64,000 bases of DNA. Origin: Adineta vaga. Lineage: Eukaryota; Rotifera. The stretch is from positions 4,650,001 through 4,714,000 of the forward strand of contig CP075492.1 in assembly GCA_021613535.1 (NCBI GenBank), read 5' to 3'. Shown here in pieces: positions 46,568-56,683 of the stretch. Positions within the stretch are counted from its first letter, which is position 1. Every line of letters starts with the position of its first letter. The position numbers and the translations under genes were made by a program. The notes under the pieces were generated by a model, which made no database searches, was not told the origin of the DNA, and was given only the letters and a program-made list of their open reading frames with translations.

Positions 46568-47087
46568 ATGATGAAAATACAAACGATATCTATATGCTTA
46601 TTGATCTTTTTTGTTGTCTGTCATGCTTTACACATAGTATCAGCTTTGATTTCTAAATAAAACCGTCATAAATCATCTCTTTCTATATATATGCTCATTT
46701 AGTTTTCCATCTCATATATGTGAAAAAAGAAGTACTCTTTGACTGAAGATTCTTTCTCGATATATTTACATATTTTTCGTTTCTTTTACTGCATAGATAT
46801 GCATTTCAGCAGTATCCAGATATTCAAATTAATTATCGTATCTCCGTTAAATATCTGAGCATTTTCTATTTTGACAAAATCATCTCTTTCTGTTCATTGA
46901 GAAAATTATTAAAATGCACTGTCACCATACCCTTTTCTCGTTCTAAACTACTATATCATAATGACGGTCCAAAGAAATACACATGGTGCAAGTGTTTTTA
47001 TTTGTATACGTATACAGCGTTGATTCTTATTTTCTCTTTCGAAAAAAAAATCAAACTAAAACTTACGAAACAAAACGAGTAACAATG
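46568..47087. other. Intergenic, no gene seen
   Basis: Spacer between GST copy 2 and the GST pseudogene, AT-rich. Nothing recognisable beyond short open frames. Confidence 0.4.
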
Positions 47088-47535
47088 ATGCCATAATAGG
47101 AATTCTATTATTTCAATATTCGAAGTTTTGATGAACTCTCACGTTTAGTCATTGCTACTGCTGATAAAAACTTTGAAGACATCCTTTATAAACATAATTA
47201 ATGACCAGATGCTGTTGTTGATACAATCAAGGATTTAGTCACCAAATACGTTCCAGTTCGTTGGGAAAAAGATGAAGCAAAAAAGCAAGAATCATCAAAA
47301 TATTTATAAAACCTTGAAGTTTTACGTCAACTATATAGAAATCGTGACCATTTCTTTGTTAGTAATAGTTTAACATGGACAGATTTACTTTTCTACAATT
47401 TTGTTCAAACAATTCTCAAAGAAGATAAAAATCGTTTGGATAAATTTCCGTGGCTAAAATGAAATCGTGCTGGAGCTGAAAAAACAACCGAAAATTGCTG
47501 AATATACCAAGGATCGACCTCAATCACAACTGTAA
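47088..47535 (+). pseudogene. Sigma-class GST pseudogene
   Basis: Collinear with GST copy 2 from its start to its stop, but with in-frame stops right after the second codon (TAA TAG), at TAATGA near 47201, and later a TGA in the WLK-stop-NRAE region. About 48 codons are missing between the positions of residues 40 and 89. Single-base changes shift the frame near KQPKIAE (GAAAAAACAACCG). It is probably an old third tandem copy. Confidence 0.9.
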
Positions 47536-47935
47536 ACAATTGAAACGAAGTGAATCAATAGTTATATATCATTTTCGTTTGGTATAGTCTCTCTATGTTG
47601 TTATGTATTAGTTCAATAAACATTAGAAAAAAACTCGACTTATATCTCAAAAACTGATTTACTGACGAAATTATCATGCCATTCTTGTAATCAACCTTGT
47701 AGAGAACAGATACATACGTCATTGATATCTCTCTTCTAGAATAAGAAGATATTTAATACTATAATACATGTTCTTTTTGTTCTATTTATCCGATAATGTT
47801 AATAAGTAGCTCAAATGTTCTTGTACTGATAACATGTAATCAGATCCACTGGAATTAATTTCATGTTATATGGACAAGATGTATATTGTTCAATTGTAAT
47901 CAAATGAAAAGACAACTTCTCACATTCGATATCAA

Positions 47936-47953
47936 TCTAGAACTTTCTAGAAC
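47936..47953 (+). promoter_or_regulatory. Heat-shock element
   Basis: The sequence contains GAA (47940-47942), TTC (47945-47947) and GAA (47950-47952), each separated by two bases: three perfectly alternating nGAAn units, with a degenerate fourth unit (ATC at 47935-47937) upstream. This is the binding pattern of trimeric HSF1. It lies about 60 bp before a TATATAA box. Confidence 0.75.
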
Positions 47954-48013
47954 AGTACATAACAGAGAATGAAGAAAGAGAAAGAAGCCAGATGACGTCG
48001 ATCATTCGATGCA

Positions 48014-48020
48014 TATATAA
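48014..48020 (+). promoter_or_regulatory. TATA box of the secreted orphan gene
   Basis: TATATAA, about 35 bp before the ATG at 48055, implying a very short leader. It is spaced about 60 bp after the heat-shock element. Confidence 0.6.
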
Positions 48021-48054
48021 GAGCGTGAGAAGAATGTATATCTATTGAATATTC

Positions 48055-48540
48055 ATGGCGATTTTAATACAAATAACTTGCTTCTTATTCTTGCTTGGAA
48101 CAGCACACAGTTGGTTCTTTCCATCGAACTTTCCCGATGATTCATTTGATAATAATTCAACTATGTTATCAGTCTTGAATGAAATGAACAAAATGATGGC
48201 TGCAATGCATGAACGTTTTCAATATCTTATGAATTCATCACCATTTCCTTCGGATGAGACTGATGATAGAAAACAATTGGATGCGATTGAACCAATTTGC
48301 AATACAACTATCAATTCATCAGCATCTCGACGAAAGAAATTCCGTGAAACAAAAACAACAACATGTATCAAGGAATTAATACTTAATGGGAAGAAACAAA
48401 TCTACACAGCAACGAATATAACCGACGAAAATGGTATTTTGATCACTCAAAGTAAAGTTTATCAAACCATCTCCATCAATACATTGAACAACACTCTTCC
48501 AATCGATATGAACGATACTAAAGATGTCATCACATATTAA
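48055..48540 (+). CDS. Small secreted protein of unknown function, heat-shock-type promoter
   Basis: Single exon, 161 aa. The signal peptide is MAILIQITCFLFLLGTAHS. The mature protein has a Met-rich amphipathic segment (NEMNKMMAAMHERFQYLM, about residues 45-62), several N-glycosylation sites (for example NNST, CNTT, NSS) and two cysteines. I do not recognise the family. The Met-rich amphipathic helix plus the upstream heat-shock element suggest an extracytoplasmic chaperone-like role, but this is inference only. It is convergent with the SDF4-like gene. Confidence 0.75.
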   Translation: MAILIQITCFLFLLGTAHSWFFPSNFPDDSFDNNSTMLSVLNEMNKMMAAMHERFQYLMNSSPFPSDETDDRKQLDAIEPICNTTINSSASRRKKFRETKTTTCIKELILNGKKQIYTATNITDENGILITQSKVYQTISINTLNNTLPIDMNDTKDVITY

Positions 48541-48708
48541 ATAAAATGTTTGTATTATTATATTTGTCATTTGATTTGAAAAAACACATCCACACACACA
48601 TATTTAGCACGAAAACATGAAAAATAGCAAAATAATGAGATCATGAAAAACAAAATACTACGGAATGAAAATGAATGGAAAACCAAAAGGTTTCTTGTTG
48701 TTCGAATT

Positions 48709-50347
48709 TCACATTTCTTCGTGTAATGCCTTTTCCGTATCTAATAATTGCATATCAGTAAAAACATCGGCATGTTTTTGAATTTCATCTAATGACAGGA
48801 AATTATCTGAAGGTAGATCATCAACTTTTGCAAATAATTTTTTGATTTGATTGTTTATATGAACACGATTTAATGGATTATATGCATTCTAAATATCACA
48901 AAAGAAAAGAAAATTTTTCATTTCATTAGAAATCTTCTTACTAATAATTCATCTTTTGTAAGAATTCCATCATGATTTTCATCCATTTCACGAAATTCTC
49001 GTTGTTGTTCGGCTAACCAACGTTTATCCATTTCAACCCATTCTTTATTTCCACCATCTTCTAATACACTTGCTAAAAATACATTTCTTTGTAAAGATTT
49101 TTACAAATCAGTTCGTTTTGACTTACATGGTAAAAATGCAAATTCAGTTTCATTCAATTGTTTATCATCATTACGATCTATTCATAATGAAAGACATGCA
49201 TTCATCTATGAAGAATAAAGGAATACAAACCCATTTGTAAAATAAGATCATCAACAACATGTTTATAGGAATGACCAGCTATTTCCGGATGACGAAAAGC
49301 TAGAAATTCATCAAGATTAAGTTCATTATCAGCACCAGCATCGGCTTCTGACCATCGAAAACGTATATTCACTAATTCACGTTGAACTAAATAATCAATT
49401 GAATCAATTAAAAAAGATTTTCATTCAATACACAACGATAATTACAATTATTATCAAATGGTCCTTGAGCAAAATCAAATGTATCATTTTCTTTAATACC
49501 AGTAACATTCACATTATGAAATTTTACATATAAAGCAAAATATTCATGCCATGTTACTTTACCTAAATAAACAAAATTTCGTAGCAATAAGAAATGATAT
49601 TTTTTTAAAAATATTCGTCATTCTCAATTGATATATTAATTCTAAACGAACTGTACAATCTTCATTTCTGTTCTAAAGCATAAATATCAATGTATTTACC
49701 ATCTTGATTTGAATCGATTAATAAAAATAATTGTGAATTTCTTTCTTTTGCTTCTCGTAAATGTTGATGAATGTTTTTCAATACATAATTTAATAATTCT
49801 TCTTTTGATAAACGTTGATCATGATCAGCATCAGCTCTAAATATATTCGATTATTTCAAAAGAAATGACAGGAATTTTTCTTACTCATTGAAAATTTCTT
49901 CCAATTTTTTATTTCGTTTTTCTTCATCATGTTGAATATCTGCTTCGAATAGTTCATGATTACCCAAAAAGATTTCTTTATGAAAATCCGGATTAATCTT
50001 TCCATCTCGTTCTAACGGTAATGCTTCAATATGTTTGTCATCTTTTAAACTATGAATTCCAAATTCTTTTAAATCTTGTGCGATTTTACTAATATTAAAT
50101 TTTCTTGGTTTTTCAAATTTTGGAATTTTCTGCGATATCTGTAATGCTACTGGTAATTTATCAATATGATATTCGGACAACATAGCACGTATACCAGCAT
50201 TGGTTGTACTGTTTTCAAATGCATTTTTCTAAATAATAAAAACGAATAGGAAAGTTTTTGCAAAGATATTTTACATACATTTTGTTCAATTGGCAATGAA
50301 TTTATGATGGAAAATAAATATGAAAGATTTATCAATAAAATTCTCAT
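48709..50347 (-). CDS. SDF4/Cab45-like EF-hand calcium-binding protein of the secretory pathway
   Basis: Exons 50347-50279, 50228-49885, 49836-49700, 49562-49446, 49386-49231, 49177-49127, 49072-48942 and 48888-48709 give 394 aa. A signal peptide is followed by LPLERDGKINPDFHKEIFLG, close to the start of Cab45. Several EF-hands follow: DADHDQRLSKEE, DSNQDGKVTWHE, a degenerate DAGADNELNLDE, DRNDDKQLNETE and DENHDGILTKDE. Cab45 sorts secretory cargo in the trans-Golgi in a calcium-dependent way. The protein ends HEEM instead of HEEF or HDEL, so retention may differ. The intron before DGKVTW is 137 bp, longer than most here. Confidence 0.83.
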
Positions 50348-50407
50348 TTTATCTAGAAAAAAAAGAATCGAAATCAAAAGATTATTTATTGAAAATATTA
50401 AATGCTA

Positions 50408-52083
50408 TTAAGAACAAAGTAATTCATCATCACTATTTATTTGAACATCTAAAAGTGGATTTTCCACGATATTCAATGGCATGATGATCGATAATTGCGG
50501 TGTATGACTAATACAAAAGATTTGAATACTAAAAACGAGAATAAATAGAAACTATAATCGATCAAACAGAACTTACAGAATAAGAATTAAAGCAATTAAA
50601 CGTGTACCAATACCAAAAATAAAAACCAAACCAGCAAAAAAACTGATCGATGCACGATAAATTTCAATACAACTTATTGTACCCAATAAAATATCCAGAT
50701 TTTGAATAAAAGCAACAAAACTAAATGCTTTGCCTAAGTATTTCAAAATTCAACATTTTCACCTCTTCTTAACAACCATTTCTTTGTCTTACATACCTTT
50801 ATCTCTTTCCGGAACTAATCGAGCAATAACTGCTCGTAAACAAACAGGTAAATACATTCCAAACATTGACGAAGGAATCGCTAGATGAAGATTTTAATCA
50901 CATTTCTTTATACTGATTTTCCTGAATTTTACCTCCGAAAACCATCGCTTTATTATTCTGTGCAAATGCAAATAACATTGGACTAATTAATGAAAGACAT
51001 AGACCAATAATACATAAATACAAATCATTAATTTCCCAACGTCGTCGTAACAAAGCTAAGAAAACTAATGCTAAACATATCGCTATTTGTTCACAAGTAA
51101 AATAAACTGCATATTGTGTATCATTGAATGCCATACGATGTAAATATAGATAATAAATCGATGATGAACCCATACGAAAAAGTTCATAGAAAAATAAAGA
51201 TCCAAGTAAAAGAATAAACGATTGAAGTAAATGATTCTGTTTTAAATCAATCATTAAATCTCGAATATCAACAAATGGTCGTTGAATTTTTGTGCAAAGA
51301 TTCATTGAAGAAAAATCAAGAATTGCTTGACTTCGTAGAAAGACGAGACTAATGAATAAAGCAAGTGCTAGAAGAAGTACATGAACAAGTAAAATATGCC
51401 AAATCTTTGCATGTAATTCAAATACAAAACTACAAAGAAGATAACCAATTACAACACCAAGATTCAATGCCGCTTCAATAATTGCAATTGTTTGCGTATG
51501 TTTTTCTTTATTCGTACAACTATCAGTTGCATAACCAAAACATGAACTAGAACACACAACAAAACAAAACGATGCCCATTGGTTTCGTTTTCATTATTCA
51601 ATAGTAAAAAAGAACTTACGAAAGTAAAATCAATGAACCTCCACCAAATCCATTGATAATATTGGCAAGAATATAAAATATTAAACATGTTTTTGTACCT
51701 TGATAAACACTTCCAACTGTAATGACTAAACCAGTTATAATTGCATTTGAAATGGTTAAAACAATTGGTATTTTTCGATTTTTAGTATCGGATATACTTC
51801 CATAGATTGGAGAAATGAAACAAGCAACGATAGAAAATGCTAACGTGCCGTAAAGCGACCATTGAGAACTTTCTTTTTGAATGGTTTCTTGTGATGCACG
51901 AAGAGTTTTATTTCGATCAATTTCTGCACAAAAAGATTCATTTGCATGAAGAAGACAAACAGTGGAATAGATCAACGAATTTGTTGCACAGAGAAATAAA
52001 AAAAACGAACAAAGATAAAGAAAACAAATGAGACAAATGGGTAAGATAACATGAAACCATCGTGAAGTCGAAGGTTCAACCAT
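50408..52083 (-). CDS. SLC46-like major facilitator transporter
   Basis: Exons 52083-51620, 51546-50933, 50880-50797, 50733-50577 and 50528-50408 give 479 aa. About twelve hydrophobic segments are visible, with a glycosylated loop after the first (HANES, DRNKT). The MFS signature appears as SPIYGSISDTKNRKIP between segments 2 and 3. The loop and spacing resemble the SLC46 family (folate and muropeptide/solute transporters, lysosomal or plasma membrane). A C-terminal ENPLL acidic dileucine motif suggests lysosomal sorting. The transported solute is unknown. It is 60 bp from the start of the SDF4-like gene, same strand. Confidence 0.78.
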
Positions 52084-52279
52084 GATTTATATCACAGAAA
52101 TAAATACAAATATATCACAAAAGTTAATTACTGTTTCTTATTTTAAACATTTGAACTGAATGAAAAACATACATATATAAGACATCATGAGAAGTATAAA
52201 TCAATTATATTTGATTACCAAATCGACGAACGAGAACCATATGGTGATAGAGGGCGCTAGACAGACAGACAGCTTTGGT

Positions 52280-54345
52280 TCATTTATGTAAAGTACCGTG
52301 TAACAGAATAAATTTAGTTAGTGACGAATTGATATTACTTGTATTTAAACGTTTTCGAGCAATAATTCTTGCACATAAACATTTCAGAGGAGTCGTTTGT
52401 GGTTGCAACCGCAATATAGCTCTAGGACGAGATCTCCTTTTCAACAGATGAAATAGAGTTAGTCCGTGCTTGTTCTCAGAATCGATATGCCATCCTGAAT
52501 TCAGCAGTAATTCAATGATTTCTGTATTTTTACTTCCTAGACATATGATATGAAGAGGTGTGTTACCCTGTGAAAAGTCTCTTGCATCTATATCCAACCA
52601 GTGACGTCCGTAAGTAAGAAGTAGACGAAGAGCAGATGCATTAGGACATCTAAAAGATAGAAGAATATTAAAGACATACATAGAAATGAAACAATATACC
52701 TCAAATATGGTTGGAGATCTTCTCCACGAAAACTGAATTCGCTATTCATTGTAAAATCTACGCATAGATGAAGAATAGTCTTTCCTTTATCATTAACGAA
52801 ATTCTGACGACATAAACGTGAAATCCACGAGTAGATTGACCTTCGTTCTTCATTCGTTCTATCCGTCTGCTCCAATATCTAAATAAATAATGAAATCAAT
52901 ACATAAATGATTATATTTTTATGTTTTTCTTTTACCTTAGTCGCAATGATGACAATGCACAATATATTTCCAAGAGTACAATTTTTCTCTTTTTGTTGCG
53001 ATGGTTCAAAAATAAGTTGACCCACTTGTAAGAAACGTTCAATCGATATTCTCTCATTGACTTTGAGCATTCTACAGAAAAGCCAAACGAATCGATGAAG
53101 AATAGTTTCCATGTCAATTTGTTGATATAAATAAAACATATGAATCCATACATTAAGACATTGATCAAAATATTTTCTCGTCGCTAACATATCGCCGTAA
53201 GCATGTAATGGTTTCATAACTGCTATATTTTTTCTTATGGGAAAGATTCTTTCTCGAATAAGGAGAGCTTCAATGAATATTCGATGATTATCATTTTCAA
53301 TAGACTTAAGTTCATCCAAAGTTTGACATTCTTGCGCGTAATTGTAGACAGCTATTGGTTGAATACAAACTTTCGTCAATTTTTTCTCTTGACGATAGTC
53401 TAAAGCAAGTTTTATGTATTCAAATATGGCATCGGTGTGTTCAGAAGATAAGAGAGTTTTAGCCAGAGTACAGACAGCATATTCGAACTCTTCAATCGTA
53501 ATTATAGAATTTTCTAATAGGAAAACAATAATAGGATAAAATGTCTTTTGAAGAACTACCATTAAAATGTTATCACCAGATGAACATTCTACATTCATAT
53601 CCGTATGTGCTTCGTAAAGTAACCGAATCGATTCGAAATGACCATTAGCAGCAGCGCAGAGAACTGCTGTTCGATACTCAAGTAAATGATCATTATCGTC
53701 GTTTCTTATACATGCTTTTTCAGAGATATAGTTTACATTTGCACCATTTTTTATCAAATATTGAACGAGAGAAGTATAACCGTGAAATGCAGCCCATAAC
53801 AAACAAGTACTTTGAACAAAATCAGTCGATTTCGTTCGATTTACATCAGCATAGTTGTTTTCGATTAGAAATTGAATAATATCAAAACGATTCATTTTAA
53901 CAGCATGAATAAGTAGTGGAAAAGTTGGTCAATCATCTGTACTTTGATTGACATCAGCTCTACCGATTTCAATTAAAATTTTTGTTGTAGTAAAATGTCC
54001 TGTATAACATGCACAGTAGAGCGCTGTTACACCATTTATTTGCATTTCATCGGAAATATTTACTTTTCCTTTCAATTCGATTTGATATTTTGGATCACAA
54101 TAATGAAACAGTAAATCGATGATATCATCGTGTCCGTGTAGGGCAGCTACCATTAATAAACTCAAAAATTCATGTCTATGTCAAGATAATGTGGTGAGCC
54201 AATCGAATGGATTCGATAGTTCTTGTAAACGAGTCTTTAGTTGTAGGTGTGAATGAGTACGAATCAGTTCATAAAGATTTTCATGAATATTTTGATCTTG
54301 AAAAGGCACATCGAGAGAAAGCGTTTCTTCTATCACGCAACTTTC
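52280..54345 (-). pseudogene. FEM-1-like ankyrin repeat gene with two in-frame TGA codons
   Basis: Exon ends 52936, 52878-52700 and 52649-52280 are well defined, and the main exon runs up to about 54345. It encodes ankyrin repeats (LLMVAALHGHDDIIDLLF, TALYCACYTGHFTTTKILI, LLWAAFHGYTSLVQYLI), a FEM-1-like middle (YGDMLATRKYFDQCLNVWIHM), then two more ankyrin units (NTPLHIICLGSKNTEIIELLL). FEM-1 proteins are CUL2 substrate receptors. Codons TGA at 54183-54181 (between TTLS and HRHEF) and 53931-53929 (between STDD and PTFPLL) interrupt an otherwise intact frame. The 5' end is unclear; no Met was found in frame. Either a young pseudogene, or assembly errors. Confidence 0.7.
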
Positions 54346-54625
54346 AAAGTTCTTCGAAATTTAATAATATGACAAATTTTATGTTGAAATACATTTATAT
54401 TTAATCGTGAATAGAGAATAGGAATTTGTATTTATTCCAAGTTTAGTTTATATTCTTGCACAATTCTGTCAATATATGACTCATGCAGTGACGTGAATAT
54501 GAATTTCGTTTTCTTATCGATCATAAGTTAACGACTCTTTACTCTTCAAATATTAAAAAAGTCTTGTTGATAAACAATTTGTTTTTGAGAACTTAACTTT
54601 ATTTAAATATAACAACAAATGACCA

Positions 54626-55636
54626 TTAGATTGCAGAGGTAAATTTAACGAATACTTTCGTATAATCTTCGTTTGAACTAAACCAATTCTTTTCCTTCAA
54701 ATCTCGAATATAATTGCTAACAGTTCGTTTCAATGAAGAAAGCCAAACTTGTTCTGTTAAATAAACTTGATAATATTTAATATTATGCAACAATCTATGC
54801 CATGAATCCTCATTGAAATAGTTTTCATCTTTGATACATAAACTACCTTGTAAACAGAGTGAATTCAAATTTGGTGCTTTCTCTTTAAATAATTCCAATT
54901 GAACAAAACGTGGTCGATTTAGAATCAAATTTGCTTTATTCAAATGAATAAGAACGATTTTCTCATAGATTCTGGTATCTGATAATCGCATTTCTGCTTG
55001 AAGGGAACGTAAGTATGGTGCAAAGCTTAGGAGAGTGGATAGATCAATCCAAGCCGTTTGATTACTTTGAAGATATTTCAATGAGAAATTTCTTGACCAA
55101 TTCAAAGTTTTCATTTTATCACAACACATTTGAAAGTCCAATGAGCATTTTTGTATCGAAGATTGATTACTAAATATGCACATCATCAATGGTTCGAAAA
55201 GATCAATTGAAAAATCGAATTTAGCTGAATATTTAATTCGAATACTGTAGAGCGATGGAATTTGTTGAAGAGCCAAAGTTAATGACTGAACGTTATTGTC
55301 AAGTTTTGATTTGCGTAGATAAATTGATAAAGATCTTAAACCAGTGAGATATTGCGCATTCCAACGAAGAAATTGAATAAGACAATTGGCTTTGCGTTGC
55401 CCCACGGCTAGTGACGAAATTTTGTTTAATGGAATTTGTGACCAAGGAAAAGTTGGTAATTGTTGATTTGATTCATTTTTTTTAATACGTATATGGAAAT
55501 ATAAATATTGCGAATGAAGTAGTGATGTAAAAAATAAATTGAGATCGGAAAATGCATGAATTAAATCATGTCCTTCAAGATATGAAAACGTATAAAGCCA
55601 GATTTCGGAAGGTAAATATTCTGCTTTGAATGGCAT
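54626..55636 (-). CDS. F-box protein with leucine-rich C-terminus
   Basis: Single exon, 336 aa. F-box at residues about 7-50 (YLPSEIWLYTFSYLEGHDLIHAF), expected to bind Skp1. The remainder is a leucine-rich solenoid with irregular repeats such as LRSLSIYLRKSKL and LNSLCLQGSLCIKD. It belongs to the same expanded group as the F-box genes at 11095-12172 and 56684-59649. The substrate is unknown. It is divergent from an F-box pseudogene that starts about 160 bp upstream. Confidence 0.82.
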   Translation of the reverse strand: MPFKAEYLPSEIWLYTFSYLEGHDLIHAFSDLNLFFTSLLHSQYLYFHIRIKKNESNQQLPTFPWSQIPLNKISSLAVGQRKANCLIQFLRWNAQYLTGLRSLSIYLRKSKLDNNVQSLTLALQQIPSLYSIRIKYSAKFDFSIDLFEPLMMCIFSNQSSIQKCSLDFQMCCDKMKTLNWSRNFSLKYLQSNQTAWIDLSTLLSFAPYLRSLQAEMRLSDTRIYEKIVLIHLNKANLILNRPRFVQLELFKEKAPNLNSLCLQGSLCIKDENYFNEDSWHRLLHNIKYYQVYLTEQVWLSSLKRTVSNYIRDLKEKNWFSSNEDYTKVFVKFTSAI

Positions 55637-55789
55637 GTTGTCAATAACGTGTCTTATCGAACGAGAAACGAAGGAAGAAAATGTATGTATTTATACTTTG
55701 TCAAAAACGTCATTTCTTATGTAATAACATTATTTCAATAGAGAGGTAGGGACAGGGTGATGCAACTAACAACCCGCGATATTTTTATT

Positions 55790-56500
55790 CATTTATTTCG
55801 ATGATATTGATCTTCATCGTGCACTTTGTGATTTAAATCATCGTTTTAATAAACAGAGTTATGAACAATATCAATGTTGATTCATCATCCGTCGAAACAG
55901 TTATATTTATGTCACTTTGCCAAAAACCACTACGCATGATTCAATTTAATAAATTACTTGATCGAACATCTCGTCGTAAATATCTTCGCTCTACCAACAT
56001 TTCCATCATTAACTCAATTGGAATACAAATCGATTCAAAAAAATGTTTCTTGCAAAGTTTTCCTAATCTACATCGGTTGAGTGTCATCATATATTATATT
56101 CAATCATCGATAATTATCAATGGGGAGAAATTATTAGTCGTAGCTTACCTAATCTGAAAGTATTCAAACTTGAAATGATAGAAATATTTACTAAGAAGAG
56201 AAATTTAGAAGAAAAAGTCAATGAAATATACCATTCATTCCAACGTTCCCTTTGAATTGATGAACATCATTCATTCTTTCATTGTATTAGAAATCAAAGA
56301 CAGATTTATGTCTATTCTTTACCTTACACATTGATTTATATAGAACTATGATTTGTGTCTATGTGATCAATACTTTTTACAAGATGTGCGTTTACATCAT
56401 ATTCAATGATGGAAAGATTCTTTGCCATCAACTTCTCCCTTCAATATGGGGATTCGAACATGGTTTTAAAAGTCACAGTGGACCGATATGTTGATGCTCG
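55790..56500 (+). pseudogene. F-box protein pseudogene
   Basis: The plus strand begins with an F-box tail (YFDDIDLHRALCDLNHRFN) that runs into a stop. It continues in shifted frames with leucine-rich pieces (CFLQSFPNLHRLSVI at about 56043) and a weak C-terminal match near 56390-56440 to the F-box gene on the opposite strand (the HHIQ...WKD segment). Several stops and frame changes. An inverted, decayed relative of its neighbour. Confidence 0.65.
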
Positions 56501-56683
56501 TAGACGACGAAAAGATGATCTCATCCACTCACACCCTTACGAAATTTTATTTCTAAATAAGAAAGCATCGTCAGTAGTCTAACTAACATTTTTTTATTTT
56601 CATTCTTGATTATTTGAGAAGTATCATGTCATAATTACAGGATTGTTTTCAACATTCAAGGTTTGAAGTACCTAAAAGAAAAC

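Larger units (their letters stand above)
47536..48054. other. Upstream region of a small secreted gene
   Basis: Holds the heat-shock element and TATA box annotated separately, and a second TTCTAGAA at about 47744-47751. No gene otherwise. Confidence 0.5.

Noticed and set aside
53929-54183. Selenocysteine or reassigned TGA in the FEM-1-like gene
   Set aside because: TGA is used as a normal stop elsewhere (for example 8838-8840 and 23014-23016), no selenoprotein family fits and no SECIS-like element was seen.
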